Part shown: piece by piece, positions 38,068-47,069 of the stretch | Numbering within the stretch: position 1 is the stretch's first letter | Layout of the letters: every line of letters begins with the position of its first letter | Assembly (NCBI RefSeq): GCF_030503895.2 | Contig: NZ_CP129970.2 | Location: 1,800,001 to 1,864,000 of the forward strand | From: Marivirga arenosa | GTDB lineage: Bacteria; Bacteroidota; Bacteroidia; Cytophagales; Cyclobacteriaceae | DNA length: 64,000 bases | Direction of reading: 5' to 3' | Notes under the pieces: generated by a model | What the model was told of the DNA's origin: nothing | Database searches by the model: none | Seen by the model: the letters and a program-made list of their open reading frames with translations, nothing else | Made by a program: the position numbers and the translations under genes

Positions 38068-38099
38068 ATTTGTAAAAAGTTCACATATTTGTAAAAAGT
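38068..38099 (+). repeat. Direct repeat upstream of the SiaB-like gene
   Basis: ATTTGTAAAAAGT occurs at 38068-38080 and again at 38087-38099, giving a 19-base period. It lies 23 bp before the next start codon. It could be a tandem operator, or chance in AT-rich DNA. Confidence 0.4.
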
Positions 38100-38121
38100 A
38101 GAAATAAAAATCTAGTTATTG

Positions 38122-38730
38122 ATGATAGAGAACATAAATGAAAATAAGATGGATTTAAACGTAAATTTCATCAAATCGGTACTTAGTCTTTTTTCTGAAA
38201 TGCAAGGAAACGGGATTTCCTTAGTCTATTTAGGAGAATTTAATCACGAAATTACAAAGATGTTTACTTCCATGGCTGAGTCGGACATGGAGCGTAAAAA
38301 AGAGGATAGATATGTGAAAAAGAGAGTATATCATGTAATGGTTGAAACGCTTCAAAACATGAATAAACACTCTGATGAAATTACTGATGCTCAGATCGGT
38401 AATGGATTGTTCGTCATTGGTAATAAAGAAGACATTTACTATGTAATTACAAGTAATAAGGTTGCGAGAAATAAAGTAGAGGACTTAAGAAGCGCAATCG
38501 ATGAAGTAAATGCTGCTAGCGCTGATGAGCTTAAGAAAATGTATATGCAACAAATTAAGCATGGTAAGCTTTCTAATAAAGGAGGGGCAGGACTAGGTTT
38601 GATAGATATAGCAAGAAAAACAGGTGAGAAATTAGTATATAAATTTTTACCAATAGATGAGGATTTTGATCTATTCATATTGAAAGTAGAAATCAATGGA
38701 GATAAAATTAAAGATGTAAAAGGTAAATAA
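38122..38730 (+). CDS. SiaB-like protein kinase (DUF6272)
   Basis: 202 residues from the ATG at 38122. The middle contains MVETLQNMNKHSDE, an N-box-like motif, and NKGGAGLGLIDIARKTG, a G-box, so it has a reduced histidine-kinase-like ATPase fold without a phospho-accepting His domain. This matches SiaB, which in Pseudomonas phosphorylates SiaC to control a diguanylate cyclase. In many bacteria the genes for SiaC and a sensor are adjacent; here neither is. It is followed by a terminator. Confidence 0.8.
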   Translation: MIENINENKMDLNVNFIKSVLSLFSEMQGNGISLVYLGEFNHEITKMFTSMAESDMERKKEDRYVKKRVYHVMVETLQNMNKHSDEITDAQIGNGLFVIGNKEDIYYVITSNKVARNKVEDLRSAIDEVNAASADELKKMYMQQIKHGKLSNKGGAGLGLIDIARKTGEKLVYKFLPIDEDFDLFILKVEINGDKIKDVKGK

Positions 38731-38750
38731 TATCTCCATCAAGAAACTCT

Positions 38751-38784
38751 AAAAGCTTTTCCCTCTAAGGAAAGGCTTTTTTTA
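38751..38784 (+). terminator. Terminator after the SiaB-like gene
   Basis: AAAGCTTTTCC (38752-38762) and GGAAAGGCTTT (38769-38779) pair with one mismatch/wobble around a six-base loop, followed by TTTTT. Confidence 0.75.
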
Positions 38785-38818
38785 TATCCTTTTAAAAAGA
38801 GAACAATTTCAATATTCA

Positions 38819-38826
38819 TATCTTTG
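38819..38826 (+). promoter_or_regulatory. -7 promoter box before purK
   Basis: TATCTTTG matches TAnnTTTG, 32 bp before the purK ATG. No clear -33 TTG lies at the right distance. Confidence 0.4.
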
Positions 38827-38857
38827 TTGCATAATAAGAAATACATAAATCATTTCT

Positions 38858-39994
38858 ATGAGGTTTAATACAGATTTAAAAGTTGGTGTCTTAGGTGGTG
38901 GGCAACTAGGCAGAATGCTTTTGCAAAGTGCCATTAATATTAATATTGATTTAAAAATGATGGATGCTGATCCTAATGCTCCATGTTCAAATTTAACTTC
39001 TGATTTCACAGTTGGTGATCTAGAAGACTATGATGCAGTTTACAATTTTGGTAAGGATTGCGACATACTCACAATTGAAATCGAAAAAGTAAATATTGGA
39101 GCGATGAAAAAGCTTCAATCTGAAGGCGTAAAAGTATATCCTCAGCCTGAAATTGTTGAAATGATTCAGGATAAAAGAGTTCAGAAACAATTTTATGTGG
39201 ATAACGATATTCCTACAGCCCCCTTTACATTAACTGAAAATCTTCAAGATCTTGAAAAGCTGGCTGATAAATTACCTGCTGTTCATAAAATTGGAAAGGG
39301 AGGATATGATGGAAGAGGAGTAAAAGTTATTAAATCAAAAGAGGAAATTAAATCAGGCTTTGATGCTCCTGCACTTTTGGAAGAGTTTGTTCCTTTCAAA
39401 AAAGAATTGGCTGTAATAGTAAGTAGAAATGAAGCAGGAGAAGTCAATACTTTTCCAGTAGTTGAAATGGTTTTTCACCCTGAACATAATTTGGTAGAGT
39501 ATCTTTTATCACCTGCAATAATTGAAAAAGAGGAAGAGGCTAAAGCAAAGCAGGTGGCCACCGATATCATCCAGAAATTAGAAATGGTTGGGATTTTAGC
39601 AGTTGAGATGTTTTTAACTAAGGATAATGACATATTAGTAAATGAAATAGCTCCTAGGCCACATAATAGCGGACATCAAAGTATTGAAGGAAATTTTGTT
39701 TCTCAATATGATCAACATTTAAGAGCAATTTTGAATTTACCTTTAGGAGATACCTCAACCAAAATTAGCTCTGCTATGGTAAATGTTCTGGGAGAAGATG
39801 GATTTACTGGTAATGCCTTATATGAGGGAATGGATGCAGTGATGAAAATACCAGGAGCATCAGTTCACTTATACGGAAAAAAGTTAACCAAGCCTTTCAG
39901 GAAAATGGGACATGTAACGATAACTGATCCTAGTTTAACCTCTTTAAAAAGGAAAATTGATATTGTGAAATCTACATTAAAAGTAAAAGCATGA
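38858..39994 (+). CDS. purK: N5-carboxyaminoimidazole ribonucleotide synthase
   Basis: ATP-grasp enzyme that carboxylates aminoimidazole ribonucleotide in purine synthesis. 378 residues: VGVLGGGQLGRMLLQSA at the start, the ATP-grasp core with KIGKGGYDGRGVKV, and the catalytic EIAPRPHNSGH near 265-275. It overlaps purE by four bases (ATGA), the usual coupling of the pair. Confidence 0.96.
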   Translation: MRFNTDLKVGVLGGGQLGRMLLQSAININIDLKMMDADPNAPCSNLTSDFTVGDLEDYDAVYNFGKDCDILTIEIEKVNIGAMKKLQSEGVKVYPQPEIVEMIQDKRVQKQFYVDNDIPTAPFTLTENLQDLEKLADKLPAVHKIGKGGYDGRGVKVIKSKEEIKSGFDAPALLEEFVPFKKELAVIVSRNEAGEVNTFPVVEMVFHPEHNLVEYLLSPAIIEKEEEAKAKQVATDIIQKLEMVGILAVEMFLTKDNDILVNEIAPRPHNSGHQSIEGNFVSQYDQHLRAILNLPLGDTSTKISSAMVNVLGEDGFTGNALYEGMDAVMKIPGASVHLYGKKLTKPFRKMGHVTITDPSLTSLKRKIDIVKSTLKVKA

Positions 39995-40512
39995 GTAAAG
40001 GTAAAATTGCAATTATAATGGGAAGTCAGTCTGATTTGCCTGTAATGAGTGAAGCAGCTAAAGTGTTAGAGGAACTAGAGGTGAAATTTGATTTAACCAT
40101 AGTTTCGGCCCATAGAACACCTGAAAGAATGATGGAGTTTGCTACAAAGGCAAGAGATAATGGTTATCATGCCATAATTGCGGGAGCAGGAGGTGCTGCT
40201 CATTTACCAGGAATGGTGGCGGCTTATACTTCACTGCCAGTGATTGGGGTGCCCGTGAAATCAAGTAATTCCATTGATGGCTGGGACTCGGTATTATCTA
40301 TACTGCAAATGCCCGGAGGAGTTCCTGTTGCCACAGTAGCGTTAAATGGAGCAAAAAATGCAGGTATTTTGGCAGCTCAGATAGTTTCTACTTTTGATAA
40401 ATCAGCTGCTAAAAACCTTGATGATTATAAAAAGAAAATGAAAGATAAAGTGTTGAAAACTGCTGAAGAGGTTGAAGAAAAAGGTTGGAAGTCTGGTAAG
40501 GTAGGATTTTAA
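39991..40512 (+). CDS. purE: N5-carboxyaminoimidazole ribonucleotide mutase
   Basis: Converts the PurK product into carboxyaminoimidazole ribonucleotide. 173 residues with the family signatures GSQSDLPVMSEAAKVLEEL, SAHRTPERM and GAGGAAHLPGMVAAYTSLPVIGVP. Complete class I PurE. It ends five bases before the stop codon of a convergent histidine kinase gene. Confidence 0.96.
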   Translation: MSKGKIAIIMGSQSDLPVMSEAAKVLEELEVKFDLTIVSAHRTPERMMEFATKARDNGYHAIIAGAGGAAHLPGMVAAYTSLPVIGVPVKSSNSIDGWDSVLSILQMPGGVPVATVALNGAKNAGILAAQIVSTFDKSAAKNLDDYKKKMKDKVLKTAEEVEEKGWKSGKVGF

Positions 40513-40517
40513 AATAA

Positions 40518-42605
40518 TTATGATAATGGAAAATACAGAGTAAATTCACTGTATTTTCCTAATTCTGTTCTTAATTCAATATTTCCATTCAAACGATCTG
40601 TTAAGGTTTTTACGATTGCCAAACCAAGCCCATTTGAACTTTCACCACCTGTTGGTTTAGCCGTTAGTTTTTTAAATTTTTTGAATAAACTAATCTTATC
40701 TTCTTCGGTAAACCCAGGACCAAAATCTTTTACTGAAATCCAAAAACGGTTTTTATTTTTACCTGCTCTCAATATGATTTCGGATTCTAATCGAGAGAAT
40801 TTTATGGCATTAGATACAAGGTTTTCTAAAATCCTATTGATGTAGTTTTTGTCAGTTCTAACTTCAAGCCCAGCTTCGCATTCAATTTTACTTTCAATTT
40901 GCTTATTGGTGAGTTCTATTATGAAATTTGAATTAATTTCTTCCAGCAATTCCTTTAATTCAATATTTTCTACTTTTAAATTCTCTTTCTCAATTTCCAT
41001 TGAATTAACATCCAATAAATCATTTATTAGATAAGCTCCATGCTTAGCATTATTTTTTATCATGCTTACATATTGCATTTGTTCCTCATTTAAGCCTGAT
41101 AATCTGAGTAATTCAGTTAGGCCTTTAATTCTGTGAAAAGGAGCTTTCATATCATGTGCTACTAAGCTTAATAAAGAGTCCTTTTCATTATTTAGATCAT
41201 CCAATTCCTTATTTCGAATAATTAATTGATCATTCTGAGACTTTATCTCTTTATTTTGAAGAGTAATTCTTTTTTGTTGTGATTCAATTTTATTATTCTT
41301 CAACTGAAGCACCATATTATGCTTTCTTCTTCTGGTGGCAGTTATCCAAATAATAGTTAATAAGGTTAAAGTAAGTAGCACAATAGCAATAAGTGCATAA
41401 TTAAAGGCCTTTTGTTTTTGAATTACTTGTTTGTAGGTCTCTTCATTCTTTTTCAATAACTCATTTTCAACTTCTTTGGCTTCTAATGCTAATCTACTCT
41501 CAAGGCGTTCAATTTCCCTTGCAGTATTTACATTTTCAGTTTTTTCTTTCAAGCTTGTATATTCTTTAAAATAATCAAATGCAGTGGCAATATTTCCGCG
41601 TTTCTCTGCTATTTTAGATAAGTAATAATATGCTTCTTGCGTGTATGTAATATCATTATTAGGTGCTAAGGTGCTTACTTTTAAGAAATATGATTTTGAT
41701 TGAGCATAATTATTTTGGTAGAAGTAGATTTCCCCTAGTAAGGAATAGACTTGAATTATGAGGTTAATATTTTTAGACTTAGAGGCAAAATCTAGCGCTT
41801 CAATAGCATTGGTTAAGGCAATTCCTAATTGTCCTCTTTTAGTATTCATTTCTGCTATTGATAATTTAATAATGGCAAGATTAGCCTCATCATTTATTTT
41901 TGAAGCTACCTCGTAGGCCTGAGTAAAATACTTTAAACTACTATTGTAATTCTCCATTTGGCCATAAATACCAGCTATTTCCAAATAAATTGATATGATT
42001 CCGGAAGGGTCATCAAATCTTTGTCGGTATTCGGCTGTCTTTAATGACATTTCTAATGCCTTTTCTAAATTATTTTGAGTTTGATATAATTCTGCTAAAC
42101 TCTTATAGCCATAACTCATAGATTGGATATCGTTGAGTACTTCAAAAATTTCTAATGCACGGAAAAAGTTATCATAAGCAGAAACATAATTTCCCTGATT
42201 AAAATAAATTCTACCAATATTATTTAAAGCGTAGGCATATTGTAAAGAATCTCCATAAATTAAGGCAGAGTCTTTCGCTTGTTTATAGGTTTCAAAAGCT
42301 TTGATGTTTTCTCCTTCGTAAAAATGGCCAACACCTTTAAAATTTATTGATTTAGCAATACTTTCACTTAGTTCAGGTTTACTTTTAACTAATTCAATAG
42401 CTTTTTCACTAAAGAAAATGGTACTGTCAGGAAATGACTTTCTGTATTCCCAAGCAAGTTGATTGTATATTTCAACCCTTTCGGTAGGAGCTGATTTCTC
42501 AATACTAGACTTCAAGCTGTCGATTAGTTGCTGATTTTGCCCAAGTCCAATATTTGGGAGTAAAAAGCTTAAAGACAATAATATGAAATAGTTTTTGAGT
42601 TTCAC
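40518..42605 (-). CDS. TPR-containing sensor histidine kinase
   Basis: 695 residues. Signal peptide (1-22), about seven TPR-type repeats in the periplasm (30-370), one transmembrane helix (about 400-422), a coiled coil, then HisKA with phospho-accepting His in SLVAHDMKAPFHRI and an HATPase with NLVSNAIKFS, DFGPGFTEED and SNGLGLAIVKTL. No response regulator is adjacent, so the partner is elsewhere. The start is a GTG at 42605; no ATG exists before the signal peptide. Confidence 0.9.
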   Translation of the reverse strand: MKLKNYFILLSLSFLLPNIGLGQNQQLIDSLKSSIEKSAPTERVEIYNQLAWEYRKSFPDSTIFFSEKAIELVKSKPELSESIAKSINFKGVGHFYEGENIKAFETYKQAKDSALIYGDSLQYAYALNNIGRIYFNQGNYVSAYDNFFRALEIFEVLNDIQSMSYGYKSLAELYQTQNNLEKALEMSLKTAEYRQRFDDPSGIISIYLEIAGIYGQMENYNSSLKYFTQAYEVASKINDEANLAIIKLSIAEMNTKRGQLGIALTNAIEALDFASKSKNINLIIQVYSLLGEIYFYQNNYAQSKSYFLKVSTLAPNNDITYTQEAYYYLSKIAEKRGNIATAFDYFKEYTSLKEKTENVNTAREIERLESRLALEAKEVENELLKKNEETYKQVIQKQKAFNYALIAIVLLTLTLLTIIWITATRRRKHNMVLQLKNNKIESQQKRITLQNKEIKSQNDQLIIRNKELDDLNNEKDSLLSLVAHDMKAPFHRIKGLTELLRLSGLNEEQMQYVSMIKNNAKHGAYLINDLLDVNSMEIEKENLKVENIELKELLEEINSNFIIELTNKQIESKIECEAGLEVRTDKNYINRILENLVSNAIKFSRLESEIILRAGKNKNRFWISVKDFGPGFTEEDKISLFKKFKKLTAKPTGGESSNGLGLAIVKTLTDRLNGNIELRTELGKYSEFTLYFPLS
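40530..40557. terminator. Hairpin inside the end of the histidine kinase gene
   Basis: AAAATACAG (40530-40538) pairs with CTGTATTTT (40549-40557), 9-bp stem and ten-base loop, flanked by A and T runs. It lies just beyond the purE stop but within the last codons of the convergent kinase gene, so it may end purKE transcripts. Confidence 0.55.
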
Positions 42606-42708
42606 TTTGAATAACTGTTAAAGCGATTATATAATTTCAATGTAATAATACAAAATCATTTTGCCATATTGCTTAAAATAGCAGATTTAACCTAAATAAA
42701 AAAGTATT

Positions 42709-43278
42709 ATGTCTTCTCATCATGTAATTAGAGACGAGCAAGAGCCACCTATTTTGATATTTGAGTTGCATGATAACTGGAATCAACTTTCAGAATTATT
42801 AGGTTGGTCACCATTGGTTTTGATTAAGCCAGAGCTAAAGTATTATTTTGAAATTATGCGGACTAAAATTGATGGTTTAATTTTAGAAGAGGATAATACA
42901 TTGGAGGCTGAAGAGGGAGATATAATTTTGAAGTCAGATAATTTATGGCCAAGTATTGCTAAGTGGTTGAACAAAAAGAAGTATACGGGCCTAAATGTGT
43001 TTTGCAAAAATGATTTGATGCTATCCAAGTTTATATCTATTAAGAACACAATTCACCTACCTATCAATTTTTTTACTGAAAGTGGCAAATATATTTTGAA
43101 TGTTGAGCCTATTTTCAAAAAGTGGTACCCCAAGGATTTTAAATTAAAACTGGAAAATAGTGAAAACTTTGAATTGAGTAACTTATCTAAATCAGAGGAT
43201 TATTTAAAAGTTATTGAGGATGGAATGATCACAATAAAATCTCAAAATGAATATCCTTTAATAAGTGAGATTGGCTAG
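42709..43278 (+). CDS. Thiamine pyrophosphokinase-related protein, probably degenerate
   Basis: 189 residues. The start MSSHHVIRDEQEPPILIFEL is, as I recall it, the beginning of thiamine pyrophosphokinases in Bacteroidota, and SELLGWSPLVLI follows the same pattern. The acidic catalytic motifs of the enzyme (aspartates around the DGG and DxD positions) are not visible, and the protein is shorter than the usual 200-220. So it may be a catalytically inactive relative. It stands alone between a kinase gene and a glycosyltransferase gene. Confidence 0.45.
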   Translation: MSSHHVIRDEQEPPILIFELHDNWNQLSELLGWSPLVLIKPELKYYFEIMRTKIDGLILEEDNTLEAEEGDIILKSDNLWPSIAKWLNKKKYTGLNVFCKNDLMLSKFISIKNTIHLPINFFTESGKYILNVEPIFKKWYPKDFKLKLENSENFELSNLSKSEDYLKVIEDGMITIKSQNEYPLISEIG

Positions 43279-43313
43279 TGTGCAAATTATAGAATTTTAT
43301 AATTGAAATTTTG

Positions 43314-43342
43314 TTGTATTAAGTATAAAGGGCTTACTTTAG
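43314..43342 (+). promoter_or_regulatory. Possible promoter of the glycosyltransferase gene
   Basis: TTG at 43314-43316 and TACTTTAG at 43335-43342 with an 18-base spacer; the -7 box deviates at one position from TAnnTTTG. The start codon follows at 43349, which would leave only a very short leader. Confidence 0.3.
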
Positions 43343-43348
43343 TGTTCA

Positions 43349-44572
43349 ATGAAGATTCTTTACATCCATCAATATTTTAAAACTCCAGATGAAGGAGGGG
43401 CAAACCGCTCTTATTTTATGGCTCAAGCCTTAAAAGAAAAAGGGCATCAGGTAGATATGCTTACAGCCCATAATGAAAGTGCGGATAAGAGTAAAAGGGT
43501 TGATGGTTTAAACGTTCATTATTTAGCGGTTAGCTATAACAATAAATATGGCTTTATTAAAAGAATCTCCGCTTTTCTGAAGTTTATAATGCTTTGCAAA
43601 TCTTATATTAAAAAGCATAATAATTACGATAAAATAATCGCAACAAGTACTCCACTTACAATTGGTTTTATTGCGCTTTGGGCTAAGAGGAAGTTTAACA
43701 TTCCTTATGTTTTTGAAGTAAGAGATTTATGGCCAGAGGCACCCATTCAAATGGGGGTAATAAGAAATCCTTTATTAAAGATATGGCTTCAAAAAAAGGA
43801 GTTAGATTTTTATAAAAATGCAGAAAGAGTTATAGCATTATCTCCTGGAATGAGAAACCATATAGAAAAAAGGGTTCCGAATGTAAATGTTGATTTAATT
43901 CCAAACGTGGCAGATTGTGATTTCTTTAGTAGAGTAGAAGAGAAGGATGAAGATTTGGTGCTTCAATATGGAGTTAAAAATAAATTTGTTGTAAGTTATT
44001 TTGGTGCTGTAGGGCCAGTGAATGATTTAATGAGTCTGATAAAATGTGCTGAATTATCTACTCATCTCCCTATTCGTTTCTTGATTATGGGAGAAGGCTT
44101 AAGTTTAGATTCCATTAAGAATTATGTGTCCGAAAATCAGCTCAAGAATGTATTTTTTATTCCATATGGCACTAAGGAAGAAGTGAGAGACGTGATGAAT
44201 GTAACGGATGCTTGTTATGTTTCATTTCTACATAAACCGGTTTTAAGAACAAACTCACCTAATAAATTTTTCGATGCTATTGCTTCTGGCAAACTTATAA
44301 TTACAAATATTCAAGGATGGATTAGAGGCTTGGTGGAGAAGAGACACATAGGGTTTTTTGCAGATTCAGATTTTCCAACTGAATTTTCTGAAAAAATAAA
44401 ACCATTTATTGAGTCACCAGATTTATTAAGAAAGTACCAAATAGCTTCAAGAAGTACGGCTGAGCAATTTTTTAGTAGAAAAAAATTAAGCCAGCATTTT
44501 GTTCAAGCAATAGAGGGTAAAAGTTTAAGGCAAGAAGCAGAAGTTCGGTCAATCTTTAGCTTAAGCGCTTAA
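43349..44572 (+). CDS. Group 1 (GT4-type) glycosyltransferase
   Basis: 407 residues with the GT-B fold. N-terminal half: ILYIHQYFKTPDEGGANRSYFMA, the nucleotide-sugar glycosyltransferase opening of WbuB-like proteins; YVFEVRDLWPEAPIQMG follows. C-terminal half: FVVSYFGAVGPVNDL, the PNKFFDAIASGKLIIT donor-binding region (the first Glu of the E-x7-E motif is replaced by Asp). Likely adds a sugar to a surface polysaccharide, but no polysaccharide cluster surrounds it. Its stop overlaps that of the convergent peptidase gene by four bases. Confidence 0.87.
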   Translation: MKILYIHQYFKTPDEGGANRSYFMAQALKEKGHQVDMLTAHNESADKSKRVDGLNVHYLAVSYNNKYGFIKRISAFLKFIMLCKSYIKKHNNYDKIIATSTPLTIGFIALWAKRKFNIPYVFEVRDLWPEAPIQMGVIRNPLLKIWLQKKELDFYKNAERVIALSPGMRNHIEKRVPNVNVDLIPNVADCDFFSRVEEKDEDLVLQYGVKNKFVVSYFGAVGPVNDLMSLIKCAELSTHLPIRFLIMGEGLSLDSIKNYVSENQLKNVFFIPYGTKEEVRDVMNVTDACYVSFLHKPVLRTNSPNKFFDAIASGKLIITNIQGWIRGLVEKRHIGFFADSDFPTEFSEKIKPFIESPDLLRKYQIASRSTAEQFFSRKKLSQHFVQAIEGKSLRQEAEVRSIFSLSA

Positions 44573-45789
44573 TAACTATTCACGCTTTCAATTAATAGAT
44601 CGTGTAAACTATTAAAAGCTTCCAAGCTTAAATCTTTACCGTCATCAAATACATCATGATAGGCTTGTTTTCCTCCTAAGGTATAAATAAATATAGACGG
44701 CACACCTATTTGATCAAATAAACAATGATCACTATTACATGCTTTTCCTCTTTTTTTAATTTCTGTTATCCTACCTTCATTCAATTCATTTAATAGCTTA
44801 AAAAATCTTTCTTGTTTTATAGCATTTACTACGGTTATTCCTTCATTTCCAGTTCCTACCATATCTAAATTGATCAGCATCTTTGTTTTGCGTAAATCAA
44901 AAGTTGGATTTTGAATGAAATAATAACTTCCAATTAAGCCAACTTCTTCAGCGGTTGTAAATAAAAAATAAGTGTCATATTTAGGTGTGTTTTTGCTATA
45001 AGATTCCGCAAGACTAAGCAACATAGAAACACCTGATGCATTGTCATTAGCACCCTTGAAAATGGCGCTACCCATTTGTCCAATATGGTCATAGTGAGCA
45101 GTAAAAACTATTATTGAATCTGATCTATCTCCATTTATTTTCCCTATTATATTAGAAGATCTAAAATTGGGTTTGAACTCAGCCTCATTACTAACTTTAA
45201 CTTCTACGCCAGATTTCAATTCATCTTTTACATACATTATTGTATTTTGAGATTGTTTATCAGAAGGAAACCAGCTCCATTTTGCTGTATCTCTTACTAT
45301 TAATAATGAATTTTGGGAGGCTGATTCAAAAAGGAATTTTTCAATAAACTGGTTTTGGGGTTTATGATCAATGTAGTAAATATTTTTAGATTCAGTTTTA
45401 TCAAAAAAATAAGTAGTGTCTATAATTTCTATTTTTCCTTCAATATCAATTCTGTTTGATGAAGGGTGAAATAAATAATCTGATCCTGCGCCATAAATTT
45501 TTATAGTTCCTGCAATAGAAGTTGAAAATTGAACCATTCCTGGAAATGAATTTACAGGATAAGATAATTCCTGTATGAATTGATTTTCACCAGCTGGAAT
45601 TACGTTTGAATCTGTTAGTTCCTTTATAATATAATCTGCAGCCTTAATTTGTCCCTCGTTTGTGAAACCTCTGCCTGCAAGTGAATCAGCAGTTAATATG
45701 GAGATATGTTTTTGAGCTTTTTTGCTTTGGCTAAAGCTAGGAAATGAGAAAATCAATAAAGTGAATACTAATAAAAGAAAGTTCCGCAT
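44569..45789 (-). CDS. Secreted M28-family metallopeptidase
   Basis: 406 residues with a signal peptide (1-20, ending SFSQ). Zinc-site motifs are complete: AHYDHIG (His, Asp), GANDNASGVSMLL (bridging Asp), FTTAEEVGLIGS (catalytic and metal Glu), INLDMVGTG and a C-terminal YHDVFDD. Probable aminopeptidase acting in the periplasm or outside. The ATG directly abuts the stop codon of the J-domain gene upstream. Confidence 0.92.
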   Translation of the reverse strand: MRNFLLLVFTLLIFSFPSFSQSKKAQKHISILTADSLAGRGFTNEGQIKAADYIIKELTDSNVIPAGENQFIQELSYPVNSFPGMVQFSTSIAGTIKIYGAGSDYLFHPSSNRIDIEGKIEIIDTTYFFDKTESKNIYYIDHKPQNQFIEKFLFESASQNSLLIVRDTAKWSWFPSDKQSQNTIMYVKDELKSGVEVKVSNEAEFKPNFRSSNIIGKINGDRSDSIIVFTAHYDHIGQMGSAIFKGANDNASGVSMLLSLAESYSKNTPKYDTYFLFTTAEEVGLIGSYYFIQNPTFDLRKTKMLINLDMVGTGNEGITVVNAIKQERFFKLLNELNEGRITEIKKRGKACNSDHCLFDQIGVPSIFIYTLGGKQAYHDVFDDGKDLSLEAFNSLHDLLIESVNSY

Positions 45790-46989
45790 TTAATTACAGC
45801 TTAATTGAATATTTAAATCTGGGTGAATATCCAGTTTTTCTGCCTTTTTAAAAATATTACAAGCTTCCTTTTCATTACCTAATTCGAAATAACTGTTAAT
45901 TAAGTATTCATAAGCAAGTTGATTCTCGGGTTTAAAGAATATCACCCATTCAAGAAGCTTTGAAGCCTGTTTATAATTCTTCTTTTGATAATAAATTTCA
46001 GCAGAATTAAAATAAATTGATTTAACATTTTCTGGTGTTCTTTCTGCAGAAACTAATAATCTGTAAGCATTACCATATACTCGCTTAAAATCAGCAATTA
46101 TACTCTGAATACCCATATCATAATATTGTAGGGCTACATCTGTATTGTTTAATTCCTCTTTATAGATTTCACCGATTAAGGCAATCATCCTTATCCGCTT
46201 GTAATTATTATTCATCAACTCATTTAAAATGAAAACTGCTTTATTAGGTTCATTCATATTTCGATAGCATACCGCCATTTTAAATTGCATGTCAGGATTT
46301 TGAGTTTGACTATATTCCATAAAGAATAAATACCCCCAAAGTGCATCTTGGTATGCTTTATTTCTATAATCAATATCAGCTTGTTCTCTTCTGAAATTCA
46401 GGTAATCGATCTCATAACTTTTAATGGGGTTATATTCATTATTATCAGACTTTATTTTAATTACAGAGTTTAATGCTGCTTCAACCTTACCTGCATAGAA
46501 TAAACTATCAGCTCTTTTTACACTTTCATCAAATAGGGAGATTTTTTTCTCCAACTTATATTCATGATAAAAATCATAGATACTTATACCTATAAGGATT
46601 AAAACTGCAACTGAAAGGACTATTCCTATGGCATATAAATTCGCTTTCTTTTCGGCATTTTTGTCAAATGAAGAAGGTCTATAAACTGGCGGCCGATAGG
46701 TATAATTTTGATAAGGATTTTTATACGACTTCTGCCGGTTTTCATAAGCGCGCATGCTAGCTCTTTTTGCTTGAAGTCTTTGATGAGCTAGTTTTGCATC
46801 ATATTGTTGCCTTGAAGCATTATTGCTTAATACAGAATAGGCAGTTGAAATAATTTTAAATTTTTCCTCAGATTCCTTAGAAGGATTTATATCTGGATGA
46901 TAAGCTTTTGCTAGCGCTTTATAAGCTGATTTAATCTCAGTTAGAGTAGCCATTTCACTTATACCTAGTATTTGATAGTAATTTTGCAT
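45790..46989 (-). CDS. Membrane J-domain/TPR protein
   Basis: 399 residues. J domain 1-65 with the HPD motif in AKAYHPDINPSKES, then a basic linker, a transmembrane helix (about 112-135) and a C-terminal TPR array (150-399), so the J domain is cytoplasmic and the TPRs are probably periplasmic. The start codon is ATG. The next gene (M28 peptidase) begins at the base after its stop. A TATGTTTG box on the minus strand (47020-47027) lies 31 bp upstream. Confidence 0.88.
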   Translation of the reverse strand: MQNYYQILGISEMATLTEIKSAYKALAKAYHPDINPSKESEEKFKIISTAYSVLSNNASRQQYDAKLAHQRLQAKRASMRAYENRQKSYKNPYQNYTYRPPVYRPSSFDKNAEKKANLYAIGIVLSVAVLILIGISIYDFYHEYKLEKKISLFDESVKRADSLFYAGKVEAALNSVIKIKSDNNEYNPIKSYEIDYLNFRREQADIDYRNKAYQDALWGYLFFMEYSQTQNPDMQFKMAVCYRNMNEPNKAVFILNELMNNNYKRIRMIALIGEIYKEELNNTDVALQYYDMGIQSIIADFKRVYGNAYRLLVSAERTPENVKSIYFNSAEIYYQKKNYKQASKLLEWVIFFKPENQLAYEYLINSYFELGNEKEACNIFKKAEKLDIHPDLNIQLSCN

Positions 46990-47069
46990 TATGAGGAAAA
47001 TAATTCAACAATCCTTAAACAAACATAACAATTATTTATTGCTATTTTAGTTCCTTTAATGTAGAAAGA

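Noticed and set aside
38068-38099. CRISPR-like repeat
   Set aside because: Only two copies of 13 bases with a six-base spacer and no cas genes; described as a direct repeat instead.
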